Source: JAXMAR01 sp046350295 (GTDB lineage: Bacteria; Planctomycetota; Planctomycetia; Gemmatales; Gemmataceae). Taken from it: a DNA stretch of 64,000 nt. Position 1 is the stretch's first letter. Every line of letters starts with the position of its first letter. The position numbers were made by a program, and so were the translations under genes. The notes under the pieces are model-generated. The model did not search any database. It was not told the DNA's origin and was given only the letters and a program-made list of their open reading frames with translations. Below are positions 34,147 to 42,414 of the stretch, in pieces. The stretch lies in the NCBI GenBank assembly GCA_046350295.1, contig JAXMAR010000003.1:186001-250000 (forward strand), in the 5' to 3' direction.

Positions 34147-34568
34147 GAGCCACCACCGATGTTGAAGTCAAGGGGGCCCCGCGCCTGCGCCGTCGCGCCC
34201 CTCGCAAGAGGCGGGAAAACCAGGCTCAGGGGACAACCACGAGCGGCAGCCTTGCATCAGGGGCGGCCATTCGGGACTCGAAGCCCGGTCGCGCTTCGCC
34301 GCCTTCCGGCGGCGGGTCACGACTGCTGCGGCATGGACCTCGAGCGCGACCAACGATCTCCTCCTTCTGTCTCTCACGACCGTCGCCCTGGGGAGCGGGT
34401 CGGCCGATCCATGGCATGCGGCAAGGGGACGAGAGCGTCCCCCGCGCGAGAAGCAGGTTCCTGCTCTGGGGCAGGATCGCTCCTGGCAATCCTACCCCAC
34501 GTTGTTTTCAAGCCGCAAGGCAGGCCCAAAGGCCTGCCTCACGTTTTGGCAATCCAGGCGCCCGTGCG
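34147..34568. other. Non-coding gap between cpaE and the secretin gene
   Basis: 422 bp with no credible frame. Contains a 9-bp-stem palindrome, aggcaggcc..ggcctgcct at 34518-34539, placed just after the secretin stop and likely acting as its terminator. The remainder shows no recognisable signal, although the cpaE promoter should lie here. Confidence 0.55.
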
Positions 34569-36431
34569 TTAGCGCGGATCCTCGAGGATCACCGGCGGGG
34601 CGCTGGGCAGACGGCTGGCGTCGCTGACGCCGCCGGCCGGAGTCACGTCACCCGGAGCAAAACTACCCGGGGTCACGCCGGTCGGGGTCGGGCCACCGAC
34701 GGGGACGACATGTCCCTTGTCGACGGCATAGCTCTCGACGACGACGCTGTCCGCGGCCGGGGCGCCGGCAAGCGCCGGAGTCGAGGCCGGCGTCGTCATG
34801 CCGATGCGCGGTCCGACAGGGATGCCCGGGGAGCAGGCGCCGCCGCTGCAACCGCCGCTGCCGCAAGCGCCGCTGGCGCAGCCACCGCTGCCGGAGCCGC
34901 ACAGGCCGCTGCTGCACGGGCCGCTGCCGCCGCACCGGCCCACGCCAAAGTGGTTGCCGAGGTGGCTGAAGCTGGTGTCGTTGCAGGGGTAGAGGCCCGC
35001 GGTCGGACCGTTCGAATGGGCCGCGGCCCAGCCGCCGTTGCCGACGCAGACATTGCGCTGGCCGCGGGGCGCTTCGAGGATCCCTTCCAAGAATAGCTCA
35101 TAATCGTCGGGGCTGCGCGTTTCGCGGCCGGGAAGGAAGCGCGGGATGCAGGTGCAGGAGATCGGGTGGACCAGACGCGGCGTCACCAGGATGACCAGCT
35201 CCTCTTCCTGCTCGTTGTAGCTGGTGTTGCGGAAGAAGGCGCCGACATAGGGCAGATCGCCGGCGATCGGCACCTTGGTGGTGGTCGCGTTGACCTTGTT
35301 CTGGATCAGGCCGCCGATGGCGAGGGTCTGGCCGTCTTCCATCATGACGGAAACGTGGGCGCGGCGGGTGCGGAAGCCGGGGGCCGTGTTCTGGCCGAGG
35401 GTCACGCGGAGCGATTCGTCGATGTCGCTGATCTCGGGATGGACTTCGAGGAAGATGCGGCCGTCCCCCAGGACCTTGGGGACGAATTCGACGGTGGTGC
35501 CGAAGGCCTTGTAGAGGATTTCGGCCTGGCCGAGGCTGGAGGTGGCGAAGGTCGGGACCTCGCCGCCGCTGTTGATGTAGGCCTTTTCGCCGGAGAGGGT
35601 GACGACGCGGGGCTCGGACAGGATCTTGGCGAGGCCTTCGGTGCGGAGGGCCTGGAGATAGGCGGTGAAGCCGTTCTGCTTGTTGAGGACGCCGAAGATC
35701 AGGTTAGGGCTGCCGGCGAGGCTGTTGGCGGCGGCGCCGGGGGCGGTGGCGAGGGTGCTGGCCAGGTTGAGGGGCGCCTGGAGGATGCTGGCGAAGACGG
35801 TGTCCTTGCGGTTGTTGAAAAAGCTGAAGGACATGCTGCGGGTTTCGGAGCGGTTGACGATGGCGACGATCACTTCGAGCTGCACCTGCTGCAGGCCGAC
35901 GCGGTCGAGATCGACGATGGCGGCGGGACCGAGGATGCGCTGGGCCAGGGTGATGATGCCCTGGATGGGCTTCGCCGCCGGGGTTGCCGTGGACGACGAA
36001 GACGTCGCCGGGGCTGGCTGCACGCCGAGGGAGGCGGTGGGGAAGGTGCGGCCGGCGGCGTCGAGGAAGTCCTTGCGTTTTTCATCGGGGGATTTTTCGC
36101 CGGGGACCGTGACGCGGACGTCGAAGGCCTCGGTGCTCTTCGTTTCATCAGTGAGGAACACCTTGGTGACGCCGGGGTTTTCCCCCTTGACCTGAATGAT
36201 GCTGGGATTCAGAGGGTCGGAGAAGAGGCGGACGACCTTGGGATTCTCCACCCGGGCTTCGCGGATGTTTTGTTTCTTGCTCATCTGCACCTGCCGGAAT
36301 TCGCCGGCGGCAGCGTGACGATGGGCGTGAGGGGTTCTTAGCGCGCGCGGGCGTGCCGGGCAAGGGGCGAATGTGGCGAGAGACGCCACGAACATGGCAA
36401 ACCAAAGGGGCACGAGGGTCGTGCGGTGCAT
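34569..36431 (-). CDS. cpaC: Tad/type II secretin (CpaC/RcpA-like) with Cys-Gly tail
   Basis: 620 residues from the ATG at 36431. A signal peptide (LWFAMFVASLATFAPC) and an N-terminal pilus-secretin domain (MSKKQNIREARVENPKVVRL) are followed by the secretin core (about 160-450), with the conserved V-P-I-A-GDLPYVGAFFR and ELVILVTPRLV blocks. The C-terminal ~140 residues are unusual: a Cys/Gly/Ser-rich segment (CGGSGPCSSGLCGSGSGG) and a Pro/Val tail. Forms the outer-membrane channel for the Flp pilus. A second frame near 36300-36340 reads PIVTLPPANSG, so the junction upstream of the conserved domain may carry compensating indels. Confidence 0.88.
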   Translation of the reverse strand: MHRTTLVPLWFAMFVASLATFAPCPARPRALRTPHAHRHAAAGEFRQVQMSKKQNIREARVENPKVVRLFSDPLNPSIIQVKGENPGVTKVFLTDETKSTEAFDVRVTVPGEKSPDEKRKDFLDAAGRTFPTASLGVQPAPATSSSSTATPAAKPIQGIITLAQRILGPAAIVDLDRVGLQQVQLEVIVAIVNRSETRSMSFSFFNNRKDTVFASILQAPLNLASTLATAPGAAANSLAGSPNLIFGVLNKQNGFTAYLQALRTEGLAKILSEPRVVTLSGEKAYINSGGEVPTFATSSLGQAEILYKAFGTTVEFVPKVLGDGRIFLEVHPEISDIDESLRVTLGQNTAPGFRTRRAHVSVMMEDGQTLAIGGLIQNKVNATTTKVPIAGDLPYVGAFFRNTSYNEQEEELVILVTPRLVHPISCTCIPRFLPGRETRSPDDYELFLEGILEAPRGQRNVCVGNGGWAAAHSNGPTAGLYPCNDTSFSHLGNHFGVGRCGGSGPCSSGLCGSGSGGCASGACGSGGCSGGACSPGIPVGPRIGMTTPASTPALAGAPAADSVVVESYAVDKGHVVPVGGPTPTGVTPGSFAPGDVTPAGGVSDASRLPSAPPVILEDPR

Positions 36432-36620
36432 CCTTTCACCTCTTCCTGATGGATATGCCGGGCAGGTGGCGATACCCGCCGCGAATCGCTGGGGTTCCGA
36501 TGGATCGGGGCGGCCGCATCCGGCGCGGCCGCCCTGGGGCCATCCTGTTGTCATTGCCGCCGCTCGCCCCCGCTCTTGCGAGACGGGCGGGCGGGGCATT
36601 CGGACGGGCGTTTTTCGGAC

Positions 36621-37670
36621 TCAACTCCCCATCGGCGCGGCCTCGGGAGGCGCGGGCGTCGCGGGGGCGGGCGTCGGGGCCGGCGGCGCGGGCGTGGGCC
36701 GCGGGGGCGTCGAGACTTCGCTCCTGGTCACGTCGCGGGGAATCACTTGCCCCTTGGCGTCCAGGAAGAACTCCACCGTCTTGTGGTGTTCCCCTTCGAT
36801 GATGTACAGGCGGTGAACCTTGTAATCGGGCTCCTCGGCGACCTCGATGTGCGCCGTCTTGGGCGCCTCCTTGGGCAGCGCGGGCAGGCCGGTCTTGGCG
36901 ATGGGCGGCTGGCCGGTCCCTTCCACGTATTCCTCGGCGGACTCGGCGTCGCGGCCGACGGTCTTGGTCATCAGCTTCTCGACCGTGACCTTCAAGTCGC
37001 CGTCGATCTTGCTGCTGTCGTTGAACTTCCGCAGGGCGAGGCTCAAGGGGCCAAGCTCCTTGGCGAGCTCGATCTTGAGGGCGTCCTCCGTCTTGAGGGC
37101 GAGGACGACGACGTTGCCCGGCATGGCCCGACCTTCGGGATCGCGATGGATGTTGGTATCGACCGCGAGGACGAGGACGTTCTCGAGCAGGACCTGGGAG
37201 AAACTGTCGCGATCGCTGCCGCGGCGGACCGTGGAGTAGACGTCGACGCGGGACAGGGGCAGCGTGGCGAAGCCGCTGGCGGTGGACGCCATGTTGATGC
37301 GCACGCCGACGGCGCGATAGCCCTGGGCCATGAGGGCGGCGATGCCGGCGTCCTTGTCGGAAAGCAGGTCGCCGCCGGAGACCCAGTCCCCCTTGCGCAG
37401 CGAGCGCTTGAGGACCTTGCCCTTGATCTCGTCGAGCTTCGTGATCGCCTCCTTGGGCTCCGAGCCGACCAGGTATTCCTTGGCCTCGAAATCCTCTTCG
37501 GGTTTCTTGATCATCCTGCCCTGGTCGAGAGGCTTGCTCGCGACGAAGACGGTGATTTTCTCTTCGGTTTCGCTCTGGCTGCGTTGCGCGAGGAGGCGGC
37601 TGGTCATGTAGCTGGCGCCCAGGCCGCAGGTGACCGCCACCACCATGAGGACAATGGTTTTCGGTTTCAT
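36621..37670 (-). CDS. cpaB: CpaB, Flp pilus assembly protein
   Basis: 349 residues. A single N-terminal membrane helix (IVLMVVAVTCGLGASYMTSRLL) is followed by a SAF domain (about 40-110, e.g. VFVASKPLDQGRMI) and the RcpC/CpaB core (YRAVGVRINMASTASGFATL, then SRVDVYS and a nucleotide-like NVLVLAVDT block). The Pro/Ala-rich C-terminus is variable. A periplasmic component thought to stabilise the secretin channel. The gap to the secretin gene is about 190 bp. Confidence 0.9.
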   Translation of the reverse strand: MKPKTIVLMVVAVTCGLGASYMTSRLLAQRSQSETEEKITVFVASKPLDQGRMIKKPEEDFEAKEYLVGSEPKEAITKLDEIKGKVLKRSLRKGDWVSGGDLLSDKDAGIAALMAQGYRAVGVRINMASTASGFATLPLSRVDVYSTVRRGSDRDSFSQVLLENVLVLAVDTNIHRDPEGRAMPGNVVVLALKTEDALKIELAKELGPLSLALRKFNDSSKIDGDLKVTVEKLMTKTVGRDAESAEEYVEGTGQPPIAKTGLPALPKEAPKTAHIEVAEEPDYKVHRLYIIEGEHHKTVEFFLDAKGQVIPRDVTRSEVSTPPRPTPAPPAPTPAPATPAPPEAAPMGS

Positions 37671-37906
37671 GGAGCAACCTCAAAGGAGGCCGGGCTCGCG
37701 AGCCCGGCGGGGTCCGGATTTCGGCCTGGGGAGACTGCTGGAGCCGCCTTGCGCCGTTTCCGCCACCCGGTGTATGTTTTCGACCGGGTTATGCGGGAAA
37801 CTTAAACTTTTACGGATACAGCGAACGCAACGAAGTTAGGGATTGCGCCGCCGGCTGGGACATTGCGGCAACCTGGGGGGAAGGCCGCCGCCGCGGGAAC
37901 GGGTTC

Positions 37907-37928
37907 GCCCCGGTCCGCGGACCGGGGC
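37907..37928 (-). terminator. Perfect 22-bp palindrome after the prepilin peptidase gene
   Basis: gccccggtccg and cggaccggggc are exact inverted halves without a loop, 44 bp downstream of the prepilin peptidase stop. Probably ends the pilin/peptidase transcript; no T run follows. The rest of the 301-bp gap (37671-37971) holds a second hairpin, gccgggct..agcccggc, at 37689-37708, upstream of cpaB, and no gene. Confidence 0.5.
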
Positions 37929-37971
37929 CCAACGACAACAGCGCCCCGGCTTCGGGCGCCGGGGCGAAAAC

Positions 37972-38562
37972 TCAGAACAGGAAGATGCCCGAGAAGAACA
38001 AGTATCCCAGGAAGCCGATGCAGAGCGGGACGCCGTAGGGCAGCCGGTGCCAGCGCGGGCGGCGCCGGTTGGCCTTCTCGTGCATGTCGCCGATTCCCTT
38101 CGAATGGAACAGGTCGTTCACGATCTCGCGGATGTGCAGGATGTTCTGGCCATATTGCCCGCGGATCAAAATCATCCCCAGGGCGATGACGCCGCCGACG
38201 ATGGTGCCGGCGCAAAACGCCCAGAAGATGATGCCCAGGCAATCGGGATAGCCGAAGAAGGCGCCGATCCAGGCCCCGAAGCCCATGGTCATCTTGACGT
38301 CCCCCGCCCCCATGCCGCCGATGGCATAGACGGGCAGGAGCAGGCCCATGCCCAGGAACGTGCCGGCGAGGGCCGAGCCGATGCCCCCCGCGCCGGCGCT
38401 CAGGCCGAAGTCGTTCGCCAGCCCCAGGGCCCAGCCCGCGAAGATGAGGGGAAAGGTGAGCTTGTTGGGGACCTTGAATTTCCACCAGTCGATGACGGCG
38501 GCGGCGATCATGCCGACGCAGACAACGTGGATGGGCCAGTTGTCGAGGTCGAAGAAGTTCAT
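37972..38562 (-). CDS. cpaA: Type IV prepilin peptidase (CpaA-like)
   Basis: 196 residues, six or so membrane helices. Both catalytic aspartates of A24 peptidases are visible: in AAAVIDWWKFKVPN (about residue 25) and in GGMGAGDVKMTMG (about 85-97, the GxGD motif). There is no N-terminal methylase domain, as in CpaA/TadV. It processes the Flp pilins encoded immediately upstream. A large loop containing HIREIVNDLFHSKGI lies before the last helix. Confidence 0.92.
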   Translation of the reverse strand: MNFFDLDNWPIHVVCVGMIAAAVIDWWKFKVPNKLTFPLIFAGWALGLANDFGLSAGAGGIGSALAGTFLGMGLLLPVYAIGGMGAGDVKMTMGFGAWIGAFFGYPDCLGIIFWAFCAGTIVGGVIALGMILIRGQYGQNILHIREIVNDLFHSKGIGDMHEKANRRRPRWHRLPYGVPLCIGFLGYLFFSGIFLF

Positions 38563-38722
38563 GGTTGGGGGATTCCTTTTCTGTGGGTGAGTGCCGCGCT
38601 TGCGGGCCGCTCGTGTCTGGGGAAGGACACGAAAGCAAGCCGCGAAGCCCGAGGGCTGCGCGGCTCGCTGCGAGTCTGGGCCGCGCCCGGGACTGCGATG
38701 ACCGTTTTCACGCGTGCCACGT

Positions 38723-38908
38723 TCAGCTCGAGGTCGTGCCGATGGCGGCGCCGACCTTGTTGAAGGTCGCGTTGGCGTTGGTGCCCAGGGCCGTGATCGC
38801 GGTGATGCAGACCACGATGATCAGGGCCAGCATGACGGCGTACTCGACCGCCGTCGGGCCGTCTTCACGCTTGAGGAAACTGACGACGCTGCTGAGAAAC
38901 TTGCTCAC
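38723..38908 (-). CDS. Flp-type pilin 4
   Basis: 61 residues from a GTG at 38908, chosen because agaaaggat precedes it and because the sister pilins start at the equivalent position. Leader SKFLSSVVSFLKREDG is followed by PTAVEYAVMLALIIVVCITA, the Flp cleavage motif (after Gly, x4, Glu-Tyr) and hydrophobic helix. Differs from pilins 2 and 3 at only a few positions (KVGAAIG versus TVGTAIG). Confidence 0.9.
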   Translation of the reverse strand: MSKFLSSVVSFLKREDGPTAVEYAVMLALIIVVCITAITALGTNANATFNKVGAAIGTTSS

Positions 38909-39082
38909 GGATGGATCCTTTCTCGAGAACGATGTCCCGATATATGTCCCGCCTCTTCCCTGGATTGGAAATCGGGCCAGGACGGCGTTCGCCGCCCCAA
39001 GCGGCTTTGCACACAAGAGGAAAAGAAGACCCGTGCCAACCTCTCCCCGACCACACGGGGAGCGGTTGGCCTGGGTCGGCGC

Positions 39083-39268
39083 TCAGCTCGAGGTCGTGCC
39101 GATGGCGGTGCCGACCGTGTTGAAAGTCGCGTTGGCGTTGGTGCCCAGGGCCGTGATCGCGGTGATGCACACCACGATGATCAGCGCGAGCATGACGGCG
39201 TACTCGACCGCGGTCGGGCCATCTTCCGCCTTGAGGAAATTGACGACGCTGCTGACGATCTTGCTCAT
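39083..39268 (-). CDS. Flp-type pilin 3
   Basis: 61 residues from the ATG at 39268. Leader MSKIVSSVVNFLKAEDG is cut before PTAVEYAVML. The mature part is identical to pilin 2, including the C-terminus TFNTVGTAIGTTSS. Own RBS region and about 175 bp of spacer before pilin 4. Confidence 0.92.
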   Translation of the reverse strand: MSKIVSSVVNFLKAEDGPTAVEYAVMLALIIVVCITAITALGTNANATFNTVGTAIGTTSS

Positions 39269-39311
39269 GTTCCGGGTTCCTTGTGATAGAGGTCGCTTGG
39301 TTCGAAGGTGA

Positions 39312-39497
39312 TCAGCTCGAGGTCGTACCGATGGCGGTACCGACCGTGTTGAAGGTCGCATTGGCGTTGGTGCCCAGGGCCGTGATCGCGGTGATGCAGA
39401 CCACGATGATCAGGGCCAGCATGACGGCGTACTCGACCGCGGTCGGGCCGTCTTCAGCCTTGAGGAAGTTCAGGATGGGGCGAGCGAGCTTCTGCAT
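39312..39497 (-). CDS. Flp-type pilin 2
   Basis: 61 residues. Leader MQKLARPILNFLKAEDG precedes the same mature sequence as pilin 3, so the two differ only before the cleavage site. The gap to pilin 3 is 43 bp. Confidence 0.92.
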   Translation of the reverse strand: MQKLARPILNFLKAEDGPTAVEYAVMLALIIVVCITAITALGTNANATFNTVGTAIGTTSS

Positions 39498-39542
39498 GTG
39501 CTTCTCCAGGAAACGGGCCAGAGATTGCCGCGCGCGGGACGC

Positions 39543-39734
39543 TCAGGAGGAAGATGAGCCGACGGCGGTGTTGAGGGCGACGTTGTTGAAGGTCTTGTTG
39601 GCGCTGCTGCCCAGGGCCGTGATCGCGGTGATGCAGACCACGACGATGAGGGCCAGCATGACGGCGTACTCGACCGCCGTCGGGCCATCTTCGGCTTTCA
39701 AGAAGCGAGTGACGGTTTCAATCCAGCCACGCAT
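39543..39734 (-). CDS. Flp-type pilin 1
   Basis: 63 residues, most divergent of the four. Leader MRGWIETVTRFLKAEDG, then PTAVEYAVMLALIVVV. The C-terminus LGSSANKTFNNVALNTAVG is longer and carries Lys/Asn changes. First gene of the minus-strand pilin run; it may be a minor or specialised pilin. Confidence 0.92.
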   Translation of the reverse strand: MRGWIETVTRFLKAEDGPTAVEYAVMLALIVVVCITAITALGSSANKTFNNVALNTAVGSSSS

Positions 39735-40164
39735 ACAGATCCCCTTTCGGTGTGCGGAGCCTGTCCCCAGGCTCGACCCAGGCCGACCTCTCGTCCTCTC
39801 GTCTGTCCGGTTGGGTTCGGGATTTGAAGAAACGGATCTGGCTGGGGCCGATCGCCGTTCCCTCCCTCGGCAGCCTGGCGACCCGTGCAGGGCCCATGGC
39901 TTTGCGTCGCCGCCTCACGACGGTTTTGCCCTTTTCGAGGATGAAGAGGCTTCTTGTTGTTTAAATCGCAGCGCCTGTCGTTACTGCGTCGCATCCCCTT
40001 GCCGTTCGACACGCAAAAATAGGTTGCGACAAAGGGGCAGTCAACTCACGCGCGTCGATTTTTCGCGATTTGTCGGCAAAAAGCGGCAAGCGGTCTGTTA
40101 GTTGCTCCTCGCCATGACGGACGCCATTGCGGACGCCAAAGGCGCGGGCCGGCGCGAGCGCGGC
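39735..40164. other. Non-coding region upstream of the pilin run
   Basis: 430 bp without a credible gene. It must contain the pilin promoter. An AT-rich patch near 39955-39970 (tgtttaaatc) is the only plausible -10-like area; no clear -35 partner. No repeat family recognised. Confidence 0.5.
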
Positions 40165-40425
40165 TCAAGCGATGAAGTGATTGCGGAAAAGCTCGAAGGC
40201 GGCGCCCCACGCGTCCGGGAGGCCGGCGAGCGGCGTGCGCGTGGCATCCAGGTCGGACCCGTCAGCCTGAGCCCGGACGAAGCCGTGCCAGCCGCCCGCG
40301 TCGGCCGGGCGGACACCGATATAGGCTTCGTTCATGTTCGGGCCAAAAAGCTTGAGGATGTTCTCGCCCGCGGGTTCGGTCTTGCCCTGGCGATACTTGA
40401 ACCAGCTCGGAAGGGTGACGGACAT
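40165..40425 (-). CDS. Unknown small protein
   Basis: 86 residues from the ATG at 40425, which has agga nine bases upstream; an ATG five codons earlier is also possible. SVTLPSWFKYRQGKTEP and ENILKLFGPNMNEAYIGVRP suggest a compact alpha/beta protein. No family recognised and no membrane segment. It follows the NUDIX gene on the same strand with about 65 bp between them. Confidence 0.65.
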   Translation of the reverse strand: MSVTLPSWFKYRQGKTEPAGENILKLFGPNMNEAYIGVRPADAGGWHGFVRAQADGSDLDATRTPLAGLPDAWGAAFELFRNHFIA

Positions 40426-40490
40426 CGGAGCGATCCTCATGGCTTGGCGGAGCCGACCATCGCTCGCTTGCGCGAACGATCTGGTGAACA

Positions 40491-41033
40491 TCATACGTTC
40501 AAGATGCGGGCCGTCTTCAAAAGGGCCACGCATGTCGCCGCGTGCGTGATCCGGCCATCCATCACCAGCGCCAGCGCCTCCGCCAGCGGCAGGACGACGT
40601 GGCGGATCAGCTCGGTCCCTTCCGGGGTCTTGTCGCCGAAGCGGAGTCTCCGCGCCAGATAGAGGTGCGTCACCGAGGCGACGACGGAGGTGATCGGGTC
40701 CATCGGTCCGAGGTGAAGCCAGTCCTCCGCCTCGATGCCCAGCTCCTCGCGCATTTCGCGCTGGGCGCAGTCGAGCGGCGGCTCGTTCCGGTCCCGGCCG
40801 CCGCTGACGCCTTCGATCGTGACGCGGCCGACGGCGTAATGGAACTCCTCGGTGAGGTGGACCTGCATGCGGTCGTCGACAGCGACGGCGGTAACGCCCT
40901 CGCGCAGGAAGACGACGTCGTGGGAGCCGCGGCGGCCGTCGGGGCGGAGGACGTCGTCGCGGAAGATCTGCGTCCAGGGGCTCTGGTAGACGTCGTGGCG
41001 TTGCAGGATTTTCCAGGGGCCGTGGTCGCGCAT
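40491..41033 (-). CDS. NUDIX hydrolase
   Basis: 180 residues from the ATG at 41033. The Nudix box is perfect: GGRDRNEPPLDCAQREMREE followed by LGI (G-x5-E-x7-REUxEExGU), about residues 79-101. The N-terminal sheet (WKILQRHDVYQSPWTQIFRD) resembles ADP-ribose pyrophosphatase-type members that hydrolyse nucleoside diphosphate derivatives; the substrate is inferred. Metal-binding glutamates of the box are intact. Confidence 0.92.
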   Translation of the reverse strand: MRDHGPWKILQRHDVYQSPWTQIFRDDVLRPDGRRGSHDVVFLREGVTAVAVDDRMQVHLTEEFHYAVGRVTIEGVSGGRDRNEPPLDCAQREMREELGIEAEDWLHLGPMDPITSVVASVTHLYLARRLRFGDKTPEGTELIRHVVLPLAEALALVMDGRITHAATCVALLKTARILNV

Positions 41034-41049
41034 TTTTGCTTGCCTCAAA

Positions 41050-41111
41050 CAGAGCCGGAAGCGTAAGCGACGGTCAGGGTCTCGACCCCGTCGCTCACGC
41101 TTCCGGCTCTG
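41050..41111. repeat. Palindromic repeat (hairpin), 62 bp
   Basis: cagagccggaagcg.aagcgacgg and its complement ccgtcgct.acgcttccggctctg enclose a short loop. The right arm is identical to 20799-20821 in lipA. Located between two minus-strand genes and could end the upstream transcript. Confidence 0.8.
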
Positions 41112-41130
41112 ATAGCTCTCCGCGCGCTTT

Positions 41131-42180
41131 CTACTTGATCGCGGTGAGGGAGCCTTCCTCACCGATGTAGATGGTGATGCCGAGATTGTCGTCGCGGAAA
41201 CATTCGGCGCCCCAGACGCGGGTGGTGTCGGAGAACTCGGCCTCGCCGAAGACGCGCGCCTTGAGGTTGAGGCCGTGCTGCCAGGTGGGCTGCTTGACCA
41301 TGGAGGTCGGGGCCTTGGTATCCTTGGCGCCCTTGACGACGGCGATGGCGCCGGTCTCGCACATGAGGACGATGTTACCGTTGTTGGCGTCGTGGAAGAC
41401 CTCGACGCCGAAGCGCTTGGTGTCCTTGGTGAAGTTAGTTTCCTTGGATTTGCGGCAGGCGAGATCGAGGCCGTGCAGCCATTCGGGGGCCTTGCCGGCG
41501 CCCTTGACGGGCTCGGCGGCGCCTTCGGAGGGGATGACGGCGATGGCGCCGGTCTCGGTGATGTAGACGAGGTTGCCGGTGTTGGCGTCGTAGTAGACCT
41601 CGACGCCGATCTTCGTCGCGTCCTTCCATTCCTTGACGCCCCCCTTGCGGACATTGAGGTCGAAGCTGTGGACCCACTTGGGGGCCTGGTTGCTGGTCGT
41701 GGTCTTGAGGGTGACCGGGCAAGAGGCGATCAGGCCCTTTTCCGGGGCGCCGGCCGCGCCGTCGCGGCCGCCGGTGATGTAAATCCAGTTGTCGGTGTTG
41801 GAGTCCTTGAAGACCTCGAGCGGAAAGACCTTGGTGTCCTTGGTGAACTCTTTTTCGCCGGCCTTGCGGGCGGGCAGGTCGAGGCCGGTGAGCCAGTCGG
41901 GACCCTTGCTCTTCTCGCCCGCCTTGATCTTGTCGAAGCCGTGGGCGGCGGCGAGGGAACCCTTCTCGGAGATGTAGACGCCGAGGCCGTTGTTCGTGTC
42001 CTTGAAGGCCTCGACGCCGTATTTCTGGGTCGTCTTGGTGAACTCGGCCTCGCCGACCTTGCGGGCGGCGAGATCGAAGGCGTGGGTCCAGAGGATGTCC
42101 TTGGGCCGCTGGGCCCAGGAGACGGCGGGCGCGGCGAGGAGGAGCAGGGCGGCGATGGTCAGACGGGAACGTGCGATCAT
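41131..42180 (-). CDS. Secreted protein of five tandem repeats
   Basis: 349 residues from the ATG at 42180. Signal peptide SRLTIAALLLLAAPAVSWAQ, then five imperfect repeats of about 60-70 residues. Each starts W-x-H/G-hydrophobic-D/N-L-x2-R/K, continues through EFTK-x-T, and ends in VxVFKDxNxGNxVYIxExGxIA (composite pattern, not a literal sequence). Asp/Asn/Gly turns suggest a beta-propeller of five blades or a beta-repeat solenoid. Function unknown; no recognised family, although WD40 and FG-GAP proteins of the same region share the exported-propeller theme. Confidence 0.8.
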   Translation of the reverse strand: MIARSRLTIAALLLLAAPAVSWAQRPKDILWTHAFDLAARKVGEAEFTKTTQKYGVEAFKDTNNGLGVYISEKGSLAAAHGFDKIKAGEKSKGPDWLTGLDLPARKAGEKEFTKDTKVFPLEVFKDSNTDNWIYITGGRDGAAGAPEKGLIASCPVTLKTTTSNQAPKWVHSFDLNVRKGGVKEWKDATKIGVEVYYDANTGNLVYITETGAIAVIPSEGAAEPVKGAGKAPEWLHGLDLACRKSKETNFTKDTKRFGVEVFHDANNGNIVLMCETGAIAVVKGAKDTKAPTSMVKQPTWQHGLNLKARVFGEAEFSDTTRVWGAECFRDDNLGITIYIGEEGSLTAIK

Positions 42181-42324
42181 TCGAGGGCCTCGGGTCGGTA
42201 TGCGAAGATAGTTTGCCTTTGAAATACGACGATTCTTGAGGGTTAAACTAACCGAGGGAGGGGGGGAAGGAAAGCGGGAAAACGGCGGGACGGAGCGATG
42301 GCGTTGCGTTCGGGATTGCGCTAC

Positions 42325-42412
42325 TGGTGATTGGTGGCTGGTGATTGGTGGAACGGGCCAACTCACCAGCCACCAATCACCAGCCACCAGCCACCAGCCA
42401 CCAGCCACCACC
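42325..42412. repeat. Inverted block of ggtgattggtggct-type microrepeats
   Basis: Plus-strand units tggtgattggtggc at 42325-42350 face their complements (ccaccaatcaccagccacc..) at 42368-42412, together forming a long imperfect hairpin between two minus-strand genes. Such gtg-gctg-gtg arrays occur in intergenic DNA of planctomycetes. Confidence 0.7.
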
Positions 42413-42414
42413 GC

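Noticed and set aside
34147..34568. A small gene between cpaE and the secretin gene
   Set aside because: Open frames are Arg/Pro-rich and unsupported; only the hairpin at 34518-34539 stands out.
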